From an uncultured Eubacteriales bacterium (GTDB taxonomy: Bacteria; Bacillota; Clostridia; Oscillospirales; CAG-272), in contig CAKSPO010000008.1 in NCBI GenBank assembly GCA_934481515.1, forward strand, positions 1-62,183: DNA of 62,183 nt, read 5' to 3'. Both the position numbers and the translations under genes were made by a program. Below the pieces are notes generated by a model. That model searched no databases. It saw only the letters and a program-made list of their open reading frames with translations, and was not told where the DNA came from. How positions within the stretch are numbered: position 1 is the first letter of the stretch; the number at the start of each line of letters is the position of its first letter. Shown here in pieces: positions 1 to 8,160 of this stretch.

Positions 1-28
1 CTTATAGACCATCATTTTTGCATTTTCA

Positions 29-49
29 GGGGCATTTTCGCCCCTTTTT
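29..49 (+). terminator. Intrinsic terminator of an upstream gene outside the window
   Basis: GGGGC and GCCCC pair around a 6-nt loop and are followed by five T residues. Nothing coding is seen between here and 295, so it probably ends a gene left of the window. Confidence 0.6.
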
Positions 50-232
50 AAGCAATTTCATAGCAAATCAATAGACCGAGTAACGGAAAAAATTTTGTAC
101 TTTAAAAGTATTATTCACAAATGGATAATTGCAGGATAATAGCTCAATCCTGCGGGATTTTAATATTCAAGCCTTCAGAATTCTTGCTTCTTTATGATGT
201 CTGGTGTATATTATGTATATTATGGAAAAAAC

Positions 233-261
233 TTGATTTTTTACACAATGCATGTTATAAT
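233..261 (+). promoter_or_regulatory. Sigma-A promoter for the zinc-ribbon gene
   Basis: TTGATT (233-238) and TATAAT (256-261) are separated by 17 bp, 34 bp ahead of the ATG at 295. The rest of 50-230 is AT-rich and shows no gene. Confidence 0.65.
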
Positions 262-294
262 AAACACGAATAAAAATTTTGGGGGGCAATTATA

Positions 295-768
295 ATGAAA
301 TGCACTTTTTGCGGCAATGAGAATATTGTTAAAACATATTTTCCAATTATAAGCTATGGTGATGGCGGAGCGGATATTTCAAAAGAAGTAGATGTTTACT
401 TTTGTTTAGATTGTGGACATTATGATTTTTTCTCAAAAACAAAGGTAAACAGATATTATGAAACCATAACTTGGATTAATGATACTAAGAAAAAAATTGA
501 AGATTTGCATCTCAGGTTAGCAGAATTGCAAAATCCCATGGTTGCGCAGCAAATCAAAGATAAAATGCAAAGTGTGGAAACAAAACTCGAAAGCGTAGAT
601 ATAACAATTCGTCAGCAACAAGCATTGAAGCTTAAGTTATCCGAATTGGATATTGAGTTACGCAATATTCCCTATGAAATCAAAAGAATTGAAGAAGAAA
701 TTCGCAGTTTAGAATATGGCTTGAAAACAAAAACGAGTAATTTTGAGCATGAGTATACAAAAATATGA
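295..768 (+). CDS. Zinc-ribbon plus coiled-coil hypothetical protein
   Basis: A 157-residue protein that I cannot assign to a named family. The N-terminus has two Cys-x2-Cys knuckles (CTFC at residues 3-6 and CLDC near residue 37) about 30 residues apart, which fits a small zinc ribbon. Residues about 55-150 are rich in Lys, Glu, Leu and Gln with no prolines over long runs, a typical coiled coil. There is no signal peptide or membrane segment, so it is probably cytoplasmic. The start is set by a GGGGGG run 8 nt upstream. Codon use is AT-rich, unlike the genes from 5.8 kb on, which suggests acquisition. It may be co-transcribed with the HEPN-like gene 27 bp downstream. Confidence 0.7.
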   Translation: MKCTFCGNENIVKTYFPIISYGDGGADISKEVDVYFCLDCGHYDFFSKTKVNRYYETITWINDTKKKIEDLHLRLAELQNPMVAQQIKDKMQSVETKLESVDITIRQQQALKLKLSELDIELRNIPYEIKRIEEEIRSLEYGLKTKTSNFEHEYTKI

Positions 769-795
769 TTCGGTACGGAATGTTAAACATTATTT

Positions 796-1266
796 ATGAA
801 AAACAACATTAACCGACAAACCCGCAATATTATCCATCAAGCAGATGATTTTGCAGAAGCTTATCGTCGTTGCATGGAAGGAAAGAATCAAAGAAAAGAA
901 AATGATCGTTTGTGTTTTTCAGTCGTGAGTATTCCTGCCATTGTTAATGCATCTTTAGCATGTGAACTATATATGAAAAGTTTACTTGAAACGATACCTC
1001 AAGAACACAATTTAAGGCAACTTTTCAATTTGCTTTCAGAAGGTAATAAGAGGATCATAAAAGAGTATGTAAATGATAAGTTTAATACTCACCCTATCTA
1101 TTCCTTTGATTTTTGTATTGAAAGAGCTGCTGATGTTTTTGTAAAGTGGAGATATATTTATGAAAAAGAACATACAGAAGGGTTTTATGGCTCGTATATA
1201 AATGAATTTCTAATGTTTTTTGAGTGTTTGATCTGCATTTTACAAAAGATGACACATGAAGTTTAA
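796..1266 (+). CDS. HEPN-like domain protein
   Basis: A 156-residue all-helical protein. The segments with ACELYMKSLL, HNLRQLFNLL and FVKWRYIYE resemble HEPN-type helical bundles, which are common in toxin, RNase and abortive-infection proteins. The classic catalytic R-x4-6-H motif is not in its usual late-helix position, so nuclease activity should not be assumed. It follows the zinc-ribbon gene by 27 bp on the same strand with no promoter visible between, and is equally AT-rich. The start ATG at 796 has no strong Shine-Dalgarno, which fits expression from the upstream transcript. The HEPN call is by overall pattern only. Confidence 0.6.
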   Translation: MKNNINRQTRNIIHQADDFAEAYRRCMEGKNQRKENDRLCFSVVSIPAIVNASLACELYMKSLLETIPQEHNLRQLFNLLSEGNKRIIKEYVNDKFNTHPIYSFDFCIERAADVFVKWRYIYEKEHTEGFYGSYINEFLMFFECLICILQKMTHEV

Positions 1267-1337
1267 TGTAAAAACTACTTATCGTCCGGCACACTTCCGA
1301 AAATGACTTGAAAAACGAGATTTTGTCGTACACGCAC

Positions 1338-1376
1338 AAAAGAGAAGGGGCACGCAAAACGTGCCCCTTCTCTTTT
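1338..1376. terminator. Strong bidirectional hairpin after the HEPN-like gene
   Basis: A perfect 17-bp stem (1338-1354 with 1360-1376) has A-rich and T-rich ends and a 5-nt loop. It ends the 295-1266 transcript. The 1267-1777 gap holds this hairpin, the next one and the TetR promoter. I see no gene in it; fragments between the two hairpins look like relic sequence. Confidence 0.75.
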
Positions 1377-1524
1377 GGCTTTTCCTTTTGGATTTGCTAC
1401 CACGCAGCGTGCTCCGACGAAGGAGGAACAGGGGGAAGAATGGGACGCGAAGCGGAACATTCTTGTTATGGTTCAAGTAGGGCAGGGGGAGCCATCTTTG
1501 TAGTACGAAAAAGCTACAAAACAC

Positions 1525-1561
1525 AAAAAGCACAAGATTTAGTATGTCTTGTGCTTTTTTG
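1525..1561. terminator. Second hairpin terminator in the 1.3-1.7 kb gap
   Basis: AAAAAGCACAAGA at 1525 pairs with TCTTGTGCTTTTT at 1547-1559 around a 9-nt loop, followed by T. Two strong terminators 150 bp apart with no gene between suggest that something was deleted here. Confidence 0.7.
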
Positions 1562-1714
1562 TTACTATATTTTGTGGTTTGCGCACTTTGCGGAATATTT
1601 GAATTCAGGAGCTGCATTTTGACCTGTTTTTCAAAAAACAGGACTTGAACTGACGACCTTGCTTTCTTTCATATTGAATAAACAAAAATAATAGAAGAAT
1701 ACTCTCAAAAATAC

Positions 1715-1765
1715 TTGACAAATATTCGTCAATGGTTTATACTCATACTAACGAACGTTAGTTAG
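1715..1765 (+). promoter_or_regulatory. Promoter and palindromic operator of the TetR-DUF998 unit
   Basis: TTGACA (1715-1720) and TATACT (1738-1743) are 17 bp apart. Directly after the -10 lies CTAACGAACGTTAGTTAG (1748-1765), a near-perfect palindrome (16 of 18 positions symmetric) centred on AACGTT. It covers the expected transcription start, the usual place for a TetR autorepression site. Confidence 0.75.
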
Positions 1766-1777
1766 CATGAGGCGAAT

Positions 1778-2425
1778 ATGAAACAAGAGGACATGAAAAA
1801 GAAAATTTTAGACAAAGCACTGGAGCTTTTTGCCGCTCAGGGATATGATTCGGTAAGTGTGGGTAAAATTGCGCAGGCGGTAGGGATTAAAGCGCCGTCG
1901 CTTTACAATCATTACCCGAGCAAACAGGCGATTTTCGATGCGATTGTAGATGCAACGGCAAAGCAATACGAAGCCGATACCGATAAAGTGGATATTCACG
2001 TGCAGAATTCCGCGCAGGATATTCCCGTTTTCACCGAGATAACAGAGGAGGCGCTTTTTGAAAAAGTAAGGCAGATTTTTGAGTATTCTCTGCACAACGA
2101 AACCATAAGCCGCTTCCGTAAAATGATGACGATAGAGCAGTTTCGTTCGTCCGAGCTTGCGGCGTTATGCTCGCGGCGTTATGTGGAACGTTTGGTTGAA
2201 TATCACGCAGGCATTTTTAGTACGCTGATTTCTGCCGGCGAAATTATGGCTGCAGACCCTGAAACTTTGTCTATGATGTACATCGCGCCCGTGCTTACGT
2301 TGATAGGCGTGTGTGACCGTCAGCCCGAAAGGGAAAGCGAATGCCTGGACAAATTAAAACGGCATGTGTATCTGTTCTATACTATGGTTCACGGCGGAAA
2401 TCTGAACGGGGGCGAGAACAAATGA
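1778..2425 (+). CDS. TetR/AcrR family transcriptional regulator
   Basis: A 215-residue one-component repressor. Residues about 7-55 form the TetR DNA-binding domain: the KILDKALELFAAQGYDSVSV helix pair, then the recognition helix with KAPSLYNHYPSK. The rest is a helical ligand-binding domain with no recognisable specificity. The stop overlaps the start of the DUF998 gene (ATGA at 2422-2425), so the two are translationally coupled, a common pairing in which the regulator controls a membrane protein. The palindrome at 1748-1765 just upstream is the likely binding site, giving autoregulation. The family call is firm; the inducer is unknown. Confidence 0.9.
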   Translation: MKQEDMKKKILDKALELFAAQGYDSVSVGKIAQAVGIKAPSLYNHYPSKQAIFDAIVDATAKQYEADTDKVDIHVQNSAQDIPVFTEITEEALFEKVRQIFEYSLHNETISRFRKMMTIEQFRSSELAALCSRRYVERLVEYHAGIFSTLISAGEIMAADPETLSMMYIAPVLTLIGVCDRQPERESECLDKLKRHVYLFYTMVHGGNLNGGENK

Positions 2426-3063
2426 AAAAAACATTGACACAAAAGCTGGGACTGCTCGGCATTGTCAGTTTTCTTTCTTATACGGCTGCTGTTATATTTG
2501 CTCCGCTTGCATATCCCGGTTACAATTGGCTCTCGCAAGCCGTGAGCGATTTAAGCGCGGCAAACGCGCCTTCTCTTGCGCTATGGAATCAACTTACCGC
2601 GTTTTATAACGTGTGCGAAGTGGTCTGTGTAGCGGTCGTTTGTATCGGAATACAAGGGCAGAAAACCAAACTGCTAAGAATCGGTGTTTATCTGTTTGCG
2701 GTTATGGGATGAATTTCCGCCTTAGGTTACAGAATGTTCCCGCTTTCGGACAGCGGCTATGCCGGTGCGTTTCAAGATGTTATGCACATGGTGGTAACCG
2801 TGGCTGTAGTACTTTTATCCATCGCATCGCTTACGATTATCATAATCGCGGGCGCAAAGAATAAAGATTGCCGTTCTTATGGTATCTGTGCCGCGATTGC
2901 CCTTGTTATGATGCTTATCGGGGCATTTGGAATGAAAATCGTGTCGCCAAAATATTTCGGTGTTGTCGAACGTTTCAGCGTGTTTGCTGCGACGGGCTTC
3001 AATGCTGCACTCGGTATTCATATTTTTTTAAGGACCGCTGCTAAGAAAAGCGGCGCGTTTTGA
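2422..3063 (+). pseudogene. DUF998 membrane protein interrupted by one in-frame TGA
   Basis: Reading from the ATG at 2422 gives a polytopic membrane protein of about 213 codons, with the DUF998-like pattern of several hydrophobic helices and the motif LGYRMFPLS. The frame is intact throughout except for a single TGA at 2710-2712, between VMG and ISALGY, where TGG (Trp) would fit. The two halves are otherwise in the same frame with no indel, and an ATG at 2734 could in principle restart translation. Neighbouring genes use TGG for Trp normally, so a recoded genome is unlikely. A recent nonsense mutation or a base-call error is the simplest reading. It is coupled to the TetR gene. Confidence 0.75.
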
Positions 3064-3126
3064 CGGAAACACTCCTTTGTTTTGAAAGCGTGGAGACGAA
3101 GAATATATCGGAAGGAGTAAAATAAT

Positions 3127-3873
3127 ATGAACGAATATATAAATTTAACATCGGAAAACATTGACGATGAGCATATTTGTTGTGCTATAGGAGATAAAAA
3201 GCATCAAATAGGTGTTAATAGCAAAAAAGAATGGATAAAGAGTAAATTGAAGGACGGACACGTTTTCAGAAAACTAAATGTCAGAGGAAAAGTATTTATT
3301 GAATATGAGCCGATAGAAACGGCTTGGGTGCCTATCAGCGGAAAGAATTATGAATATATATATTGCTTATGGGTGGCAGGAAGTTTTAAGGGTAACGGAA
3401 TTGCAAAGGAATTACTGGAATATGCAATAAATGATTCTGAAGAAAAAAGAATGAGTGGTATTTGTACTTTAACTTCTAAAAAGAAAAAGCCTTTTATTGG
3501 CGAAAAAGAGTTTTTTATTCACTATGGCTTTGAAGTTGTTGATGTAATAGGAGATTATGAATTATTGGCACTTCGATTTGACGGTAGTGAAACACCTGAA
3601 TTTAATGACAATGCCAGAAATATGAAAATAGATAATCAGGACTTTACAATTTATTATAGCAATGAGTGTCCTTATGTAGAATATGAAGTAAAAGAACTAA
3701 TCGAATATGCAAAAGAAAATAGTATTACGATCAATTTCATCAAAATCGATTCTTTGGAAAAGGCGAAAAATGTGCCTTGTATATTCAATAATTGGGCTAA
3801 CTTTTATAAAGGAAAATTTATATCGAGTGCTATAGTAAACGCTAATTCTTTTGAAAAGATGATTCGAAAGTGA
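3127..3873 (+). CDS. YoaP-like GNAT N-acetyltransferase
   Basis: A 248-residue protein with a GNAT fold in the first 150 residues (the acetyl-CoA-binding stretch lies around VAGSFKGNGIAKELLEYAI) and a thioredoxin-like C-terminal half with YSNECPYVEYEV near residue 175. This arrangement matches B. subtilis YoaP-type acetyltransferases. The substrate is unknown. GGAAGGAG at 3110-3117 precedes the ATG. The gene is clearly more AT-rich than the acetyltransferase that follows it at 3953, a sign that the neighbours have different origins. It stands alone after the DUF998 unit. Confidence 0.8.
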   Translation: MNEYINLTSENIDDEHICCAIGDKKHQIGVNSKKEWIKSKLKDGHVFRKLNVRGKVFIEYEPIETAWVPISGKNYEYIYCLWVAGSFKGNGIAKELLEYAINDSEEKRMSGICTLTSKKKKPFIGEKEFFIHYGFEVVDVIGDYELLALRFDGSETPEFNDNARNMKIDNQDFTIYYSNECPYVEYEVKELIEYAKENSITINFIKIDSLEKAKNVPCIFNNWANFYKGKFISSAIVNANSFEKMIRK

Positions 3874-3952
3874 GGAAATATGATACACTCGGTATTCATC
3901 TTTTTTGCTCGGAGACCAACAAGAATCAATTTAACGATAAAGGAAATTAACC

Positions 3953-4600
3953 ATGACAGAAAATAATATGATCATAAGAAACGAAACAAAAGAAGATTAC
4001 AGAAAGGTCGAAAATTTAACACGTGAGGCATTTTGGAACATCTATCGCCCCGGGTGTACGGAGCATTACGTGTTGCATTGCTACCGTGATGATCCCGCGT
4101 TTGTGCCAGAACTTGATTTTGTGATGGAATTCAACGGTGAGTCTATCGGGCAGGTCATCTATGTGCGGTCGAAAATCGATTGCGACGACGGAAGAAAGGT
4201 ACCGATTATGACTTTCGGACCCATCGGCATTGCGCCGAAATATAAAAGGCGGGGTTACGGAAAACGCTTACTTGATTATTCTATGGAAAAAGCCAGGGAA
4301 ATGGGTGTCGGCGCGCTCGTGATTACGGGCAATATTTTGTTTTACGGTAAGTCGGGATTTGTTCCTGCAAAGACGAAAGGTGTGCGCTATGCAGATGACC
4401 CGGAAGCGGATTATCTTCTCATCAAAGAGTTGATTCCCGGCTTCCTTGACGGTATTTCCGGTACTTATAAAGACCCGGACGGCTATTTTGTCTGTGAAAA
4501 GAACCCGGAAGACTTTGAACGCTTTGAAGCGACGTTCCCGAAGAAGGAAAAGAAGAAACTGCCGGGGCAGTTGTTCCAAGCGGAAGAGTTACAACGATGA
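3953..4600 (+). CDS. GNAT family N-acetyltransferase
   Basis: A 215-residue acetyltransferase. The central motif A region IGIAPKYKRRGYGKRLLDYS carries the R/Q-x-x-G-x-G/A acetyl-CoA pyrophosphate loop, followed by GALVITGNILFYGKSGFVPA. The substrate is unknown; related small GNAT proteins often act on small molecules or antibiotics. The stop codon overlaps an ATG at 4597 (ATGA), so the TfoX-like gene may be coupled to it. An alternative start lies five codons in, at the second Met. Confidence 0.85.
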   Translation: MTENNMIIRNETKEDYRKVENLTREAFWNIYRPGCTEHYVLHCYRDDPAFVPELDFVMEFNGESIGQVIYVRSKIDCDDGRKVPIMTFGPIGIAPKYKRRGYGKRLLDYSMEKAREMGVGALVITGNILFYGKSGFVPAKTKGVRYADDPEADYLLIKELIPGFLDGISGTYKDPDGYFVCEKNPEDFERFEATFPKKEKKKLPGQLFQAEELQR

Positions 4601-4731
4601 TCGGGTCAAGAAGCGGGCTTCTGTACGGCGAATGCGGCTTTCGGGAAGCAACGGGTGGCAAAGGATGCGTGAATATGGCGGAAGCGATAACGGAGCAAGA
4701 ATCAGGCAATGCAAAAAATGGTGTAAAGAAA

Positions 4732-5037
4732 ATGGCTTCGAGGAAAGATTTTCTTCAGTTCATTTCGGAACAGTTATGCGGTTTGGACGATATATCTTAC
4801 AGACCGATGATGGGAGAATATATCATCTATTATCGCGGGAAAATCGTCGGCGGAATATATGATAACAGATTGCTTGTAAAGAAATTGAAATCCGCTTTGG
4901 AACCAATGCCTGCCGCCATTTGTGATTTTCCGTACGAGGAGACGAAAGAAATGCTGCTTGTAGAAGAAGTTGACAACAAAGAGTTTCTTAAAAAACTATT
5001 TGAAGTAATGTACAAAGAATTATCTTTACGTTTTTGA
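4732..5037 (+). CDS. TfoX/Sxy N-terminal domain protein
   Basis: The 101 residues from the ATG at 4732 match the small stand-alone TfoX N-terminal family: start MASRKDFLQFISEQL, then the hallmark PMMGEYIIYYRGKIVGGIYD and a charged C-terminus. TfoX/Sxy proteins regulate competence in Gammaproteobacteria, but the short Firmicutes versions have no settled role. The frame is open back to an ATG at 4597 that overlaps the stop of the preceding gene; those 45 extra codons are not typical of the family, so I chose 4732 although its Shine-Dalgarno is weak. The extra stretch may be the remains of a deleted gene end. Confidence 0.75.
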   Translation: MASRKDFLQFISEQLCGLDDISYRPMMGEYIIYYRGKIVGGIYDNRLLVKKLKSALEPMPAAICDFPYEETKEMLLVEEVDNKEFLKKLFEVMYKELSLRF

Positions 5038-5099
5038 AGCGTATCATATATGTACACATGTATGTAATAAGAACGCATAGACCGGAGTGAGGACGGAAT

Positions 5100-5573
5100 A
5101 TGAAGATCGTCGAAGTGAAGAACAATAAAAAGCAGTATCTTGATTTATTGCTGCTGGCGGACGAGCAGGAGAATATGATCGACTGTTATCTGGAAAGAGG
5201 CACAATGTATGTGCTTGACGACGGCGGTGTGAAAGCGGAATGCGTCGTTACCGATGAAGGAAACGGAATTCTTGAAATCAAAAATATAGCCGTAGAGCCG
5301 GAATTCCAGGACAAGGGCTACGGTAAAGCCTTGATCAATTTTCTCGTCGGAAGATACGCGGGTACATATACCGTTTTACAGGTTGGTACGGGAGACAGCC
5401 CTTTGACCGTGCCGTTTTATGAGAAATGCGGGTTTTCACGCTCTCACAGGATTCCGGACTTTTTTATCAGGCAGTACGACCATCCGATTTTTGAATGCGG
5501 CGTTCAGCTCATCGACATGGTATATCTGCAAAGGCGGTTAACCCTTCCGGGCACTCGAACTGCGGAGCCGTGA
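5100..5573 (+). CDS. GNAT family N-acetyltransferase
   Basis: A 157-residue acetyltransferase with the acetyl-CoA loop in AVEPEFQDKGYGKALINFLV (Q-x-x-G-x-G, near residues 68-82) and the late beta-strand segment VPFYEKCGFSRSHRIPDFF that is typical of this family. It is the third GNAT in the left 5.6 kb. A GGAGTGAGGA stretch lies about 7 nt before the start. It is followed by the intrinsic terminator at 5664-5698, so it ends the accessory cluster. Substrate unknown. Confidence 0.85.
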   Translation: MKIVEVKNNKKQYLDLLLLADEQENMIDCYLERGTMYVLDDGGVKAECVVTDEGNGILEIKNIAVEPEFQDKGYGKALINFLVGRYAGTYTVLQVGTGDSPLTVPFYEKCGFSRSHRIPDFFIRQYDHPIFECGVQLIDMVYLQRRLTLPGTRTAEP

Positions 5574-5663
5574 TCTCCGCCCATCGTACAAAAATGTCCC
5601 CGCCATCGCCCGAAAAAGAGACTTCGGGGGACAGCCGCCGTTGCGGAATCGGTCAAAAAGCAG

Positions 5664-5698
5664 AAAAAGCGCAGGACTTCAAGGGGCTTGCGCTTTTT
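5664..5698 (+). terminator. Intrinsic terminator after the third GNAT gene
   Basis: AAAAAGCGCA (5664-5673) pairs with TGCGCTTTTT (5689-5698) over a 15-nt loop. Confidence 0.7.
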
Positions 5699-5745
5699 CG
5701 GATGCGGCAGGCGGTAAAATGTTCCATGATTCCTTTGCAAACACC

Positions 5746-5774
5746 TTGACTTTTGGAAAGCCGGATGGTATACT
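5746..5774 (+). promoter_or_regulatory. Sigma-A promoter of the membrane protein gene at 5833
   Basis: TTGACT (5746-5751) and TATACT (5769-5774) are 17 bp apart. Transcription would begin near 5781, which rules out upstream in-frame starts and supports the ATG at 5833. Confidence 0.75.
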
Positions 5775-5832
5775 AAGTATTGGGAGTATTTATCATTCAA
5801 AAAAATGGATGATCTCCCGGAAAGGAAGCGCC

Positions 5833-6558
5833 ATGGAACAGGAAAGCGGATTGAGCTTGAATCAGGAAGCAAGGCGTAAAATTTTTACTACGGTTTACGC
5901 CATTGCCCTCGCGGCGGCATTGCTGAATGCCGTAATCATTCTGTATAATTCGATCGATTTGCAGCGACACATTTTGATTGGAGAAACTACCTTTCAAAAA
6001 CTTCAGAGACCGTTCGGGATCGTTCTGCGGATTGCGTTTTTTGTTTCTATTGCGGGACTCGTTTCAGGCGTGATGCTCACACTTCGGAACGGCAAAAAAA
6101 GAACGCTCGTTCTGAAAATAATTGCTTTGCTATGCTTTGTATCGCTGATCGTTCTTACCTGTGTGACATCGGAAATATGGAACCATTATATCGACGATTA
6201 TTCTGATTGGTTTTTTAGAAAAAAGACTACGTTGCCATATGTAGGTGGTTGCGTTCAGTATACCATGTTTTCGGCGTCGATGGGAAATCTGCTCCCACAG
6301 ATTGTATATTTGTTTATCCTTGCGGCGCTGCAGAATGTTTCCACGCTTGTTGCAGTTGTGACGAAAATTTCCGCGCTTGCCGCAGGCGTAAAGAACAAAG
6401 CCGGAAAAAAGAAGGGCGAGGAAGCTTTTTTACCGGAGAAGAATGACCAATCAGAGACGGATGCACCCGCGGAAAACGACAGACCGGAGCAGTCCGAAAT
6501 CGAAGTAGACGGCAACCGGGAATCCAAAGATTCCGGGTCGGAGCGCACGAATTCCTGA
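5833..6558 (+). CDS. Polytopic membrane protein with charged C-terminal tail
   Basis: A 241-residue protein of unknown function. Four hydrophobic stretches are visible, roughly residues 20-38, 60-80, 92-112 and 150-180, and the last 55 residues form a hydrophilic tail rich in Lys, Glu, Asp and Ser that looks disordered. No catalytic motif is recognisable. The start follows an AAAGGAAG Shine-Dalgarno and lies about 50 nt inside the transcript predicted from the promoter at 5746-5774. It is monocistronic, ending in the hairpin at 6653. Confidence 0.75.
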   Translation: MEQESGLSLNQEARRKIFTTVYAIALAAALLNAVIILYNSIDLQRHILIGETTFQKLQRPFGIVLRIAFFVSIAGLVSGVMLTLRNGKKRTLVLKIIALLCFVSLIVLTCVTSEIWNHYIDDYSDWFFRKKTTLPYVGGCVQYTMFSASMGNLLPQIVYLFILAALQNVSTLVAVVTKISALAAGVKNKAGKKKGEEAFLPEKNDQSETDAPAENDRPEQSEIEVDGNRESKDSGSERTNS

Positions 6559-6652
6559 TCAGACAGTCGGCATTTTTTCGGCGCAGATCGCGGGAAACGA
6601 CGGGAGTGGCTTTGTAAGGAAGCGGCATAACCTGATTCCGGCCAAAGAGAGA

Positions 6653-6692
6653 CAGGGCGGCGGAAAACGAATGTTTTTCGCCGCCCTGTTTT
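6653..6692 (+). terminator. Intrinsic terminator after the membrane protein gene
   Basis: CAGGGCGGCG (6653-6662) with a following A run pairs with a T run and CGCCGCCCTG (6679-6688), then TTTT. The 6559-6873 gap otherwise contains only this hairpin and the next promoter. Confidence 0.75.
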
Positions 6693-6817
6693 CCGCTTTT
6701 TCCGGTTCTCTTTGGCGGCAAACAGCGGCATCGAAAGCATCCGGATGCAGAAAAACGGGTACGAAAAGATTTCTTTCGACTCTTTTTTCAAATCCACTGG
6801 TATTTTTGCCGAAACCA

Positions 6818-6826
6818 TGGTATAAT
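6818..6826 (+). promoter_or_regulatory. Extended -10 promoter of the ATP-grasp gene
   Basis: TGGTATAAT (TG at 6818, TATAAT at 6821-6826) is an extended -10 element. The -35 position is weak, which is usual with this type. Confidence 0.55.
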
Positions 6827-6873
6827 AGCTCCGTTGCAAAGAATCGGATCATCGTAGTTTGGGAGGTGCAGAC

Positions 6874-7929
6874 ATGAAAAAACTGCTGTTCAACATTCGC
6901 TGCTATCTGAAGATGACAAAGCTCGGCTCCGGACTGGCAAGGAAGAGATACGACCGGGCCCGCTTCAGCCCCGACCGTTTCCGGGCTTGTTCTGCCGCAG
7001 CGGAATGCTCCGGCGCAGAGCGGGAGACTCTTTTGCAGGATATGCAGAACGAGGCGAAGGCGCATCTGATTGCTCCGGAGGAATACGTCTATTTTCATTT
7101 TGAGAACAAGAACGAGCAGGAGCGCAGAGCGTTCATCGGCGACAGAGAGCACATGGATATCGTGGAGGCGCTGAACAAACCGAAAAATCAGAAATACTTT
7201 GACGACAAGGGCGAGACCGCAAAGGCGTTTGCTCCTTATTTTCACCGGGCGTTTTGCGTGGTATACCGGGGAACCGAAAGAGAAAGAACCGCTTTTTCGG
7301 AATTTACCGGAAAGCACAAAAAATTTATCGTGAAGCCTCTGTTCGGTGCGATGGGAAGCGGCGTCCGGATCTTTGATTCGGCGGAGGAGGATGCCTCCTT
7401 GGATCGGATTCTTTCGATGTACGCCGGAAAAAACGGGCTTGGCTTCATTGCGGAGGAGCTGATCGTGCAGGACGACCGGATGGCGGTTTTTCATCCGAAG
7501 TCGGTAAACACGGTTCGCGTTCCGACCTTCGTTACCGCACACGGCGTGGAAATCTTTCATCCGTTTATGCGACTCGGCAGAGGAGACAGCGTGGTCGACA
7601 ATGCCGGTGCGGGAGGATTGATCTGTCTGTTGGACGGAGCCACCGGGCGGGTGATTGCCGTTTCCGACGAGAACGGGAATTCTTATACGAAGCATCCGGA
7701 CACAGGTCTGGAGATGGTCGGCTTTCAGGTGCCGGAATGGGAGGAGGCGGTTCGTCTGGCAAAGGAACTGGCAACGGTTGTCAAGGGGAACCGCTATGCC
7801 GGCTGGGATCTTGCCCTGACAAAGGACGGCTGGTGCATGGTGGAAGGAAACGCCAGAGGGCAGTTTATCTGGCAGATTGTCGCGGGGCGGGGATGCCGCT
7901 CCGAGCTTGAGACACTTTTAAAAGCGTAA
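6874..7929 (+). CDS. Sugar-transfer-associated ATP-grasp family protein
   Basis: A 351-residue protein with the ATP-grasp fold of the family found in polysaccharide and exopolysaccharide gene clusters. Visible landmarks are FIVKPLFGAMGSGVRIFD (the nucleotide-binding lysine and glycine-rich loop, near residues 150-167), the FIAEELIVQ strand, SVNTVRVPTF, and the metal-binding WDLALTKDGWCMVEGN near the C-terminus. ATP-grasp enzymes activate a carboxylate by acyl-phosphate formation; the substrate here is not deducible. No glycosyltransferase or capsule gene is adjacent. GGGAGGTG at 6861-6868 fixes the start. Confidence 0.85.
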   Translation: MKKLLFNIRCYLKMTKLGSGLARKRYDRARFSPDRFRACSAAAECSGAERETLLQDMQNEAKAHLIAPEEYVYFHFENKNEQERRAFIGDREHMDIVEALNKPKNQKYFDDKGETAKAFAPYFHRAFCVVYRGTERERTAFSEFTGKHKKFIVKPLFGAMGSGVRIFDSAEEDASLDRILSMYAGKNGLGFIAEELIVQDDRMAVFHPKSVNTVRVPTFVTAHGVEIFHPFMRLGRGDSVVDNAGAGGLICLLDGATGRVIAVSDENGNSYTKHPDTGLEMVGFQVPEWEEAVRLAKELATVVKGNRYAGWDLALTKDGWCMVEGNARGQFIWQIVAGRGCRSELETLLKA

Positions 7930-8076
7930 ATCCGGGCACCCTGCGTCCAAAGTCCTTTGCGCGCAAAGCCGGTGGGCGTTGCAGTCATAGACAGGATTGA
8001 TCAAGCCGCTGTGTGCAGGAGAATCCGCGGATGCCGGTGGTATCCTTTTTCCCCCGTTGAGGTGCTTTTTTTGCGG

Positions 8077-8105
8077 TTGCAATCCGTGCAGAGAGGAGAT
8101 ATAAT
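8077..8105 (+). promoter_or_regulatory. Sigma-A promoter of the serine hydrolase gene
   Basis: TTGCAA (8077-8082) and TATAAT (8100-8105) are 17 bp apart, 55 bp upstream of the ATG at 8161. In-frame codons upstream of it (from 7957) are therefore not translated. Confidence 0.75.
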
Positions 8106-8160
8106 AAGAATGCAACGGGCACCGTTGCAGACACCGGTTTACAGAACGGAGGCTTTTTCC

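Noticed and set aside
2710..2712. Selenocysteine or alternative genetic code at the TGA of the DUF998 gene
   Set aside because: No SECIS-like structure is apparent, DUF998 is not a redox family, and neighbouring genes use TGG for Trp with TGA as a normal stop.
4597..4731. Longer TfoX-like protein starting at 4597
   Set aside because: The extra 45 residues do not fit the family start at MASRKDF; they look like a read-through of intergenic sequence, although coupling through the ATGA overlap keeps it possible.
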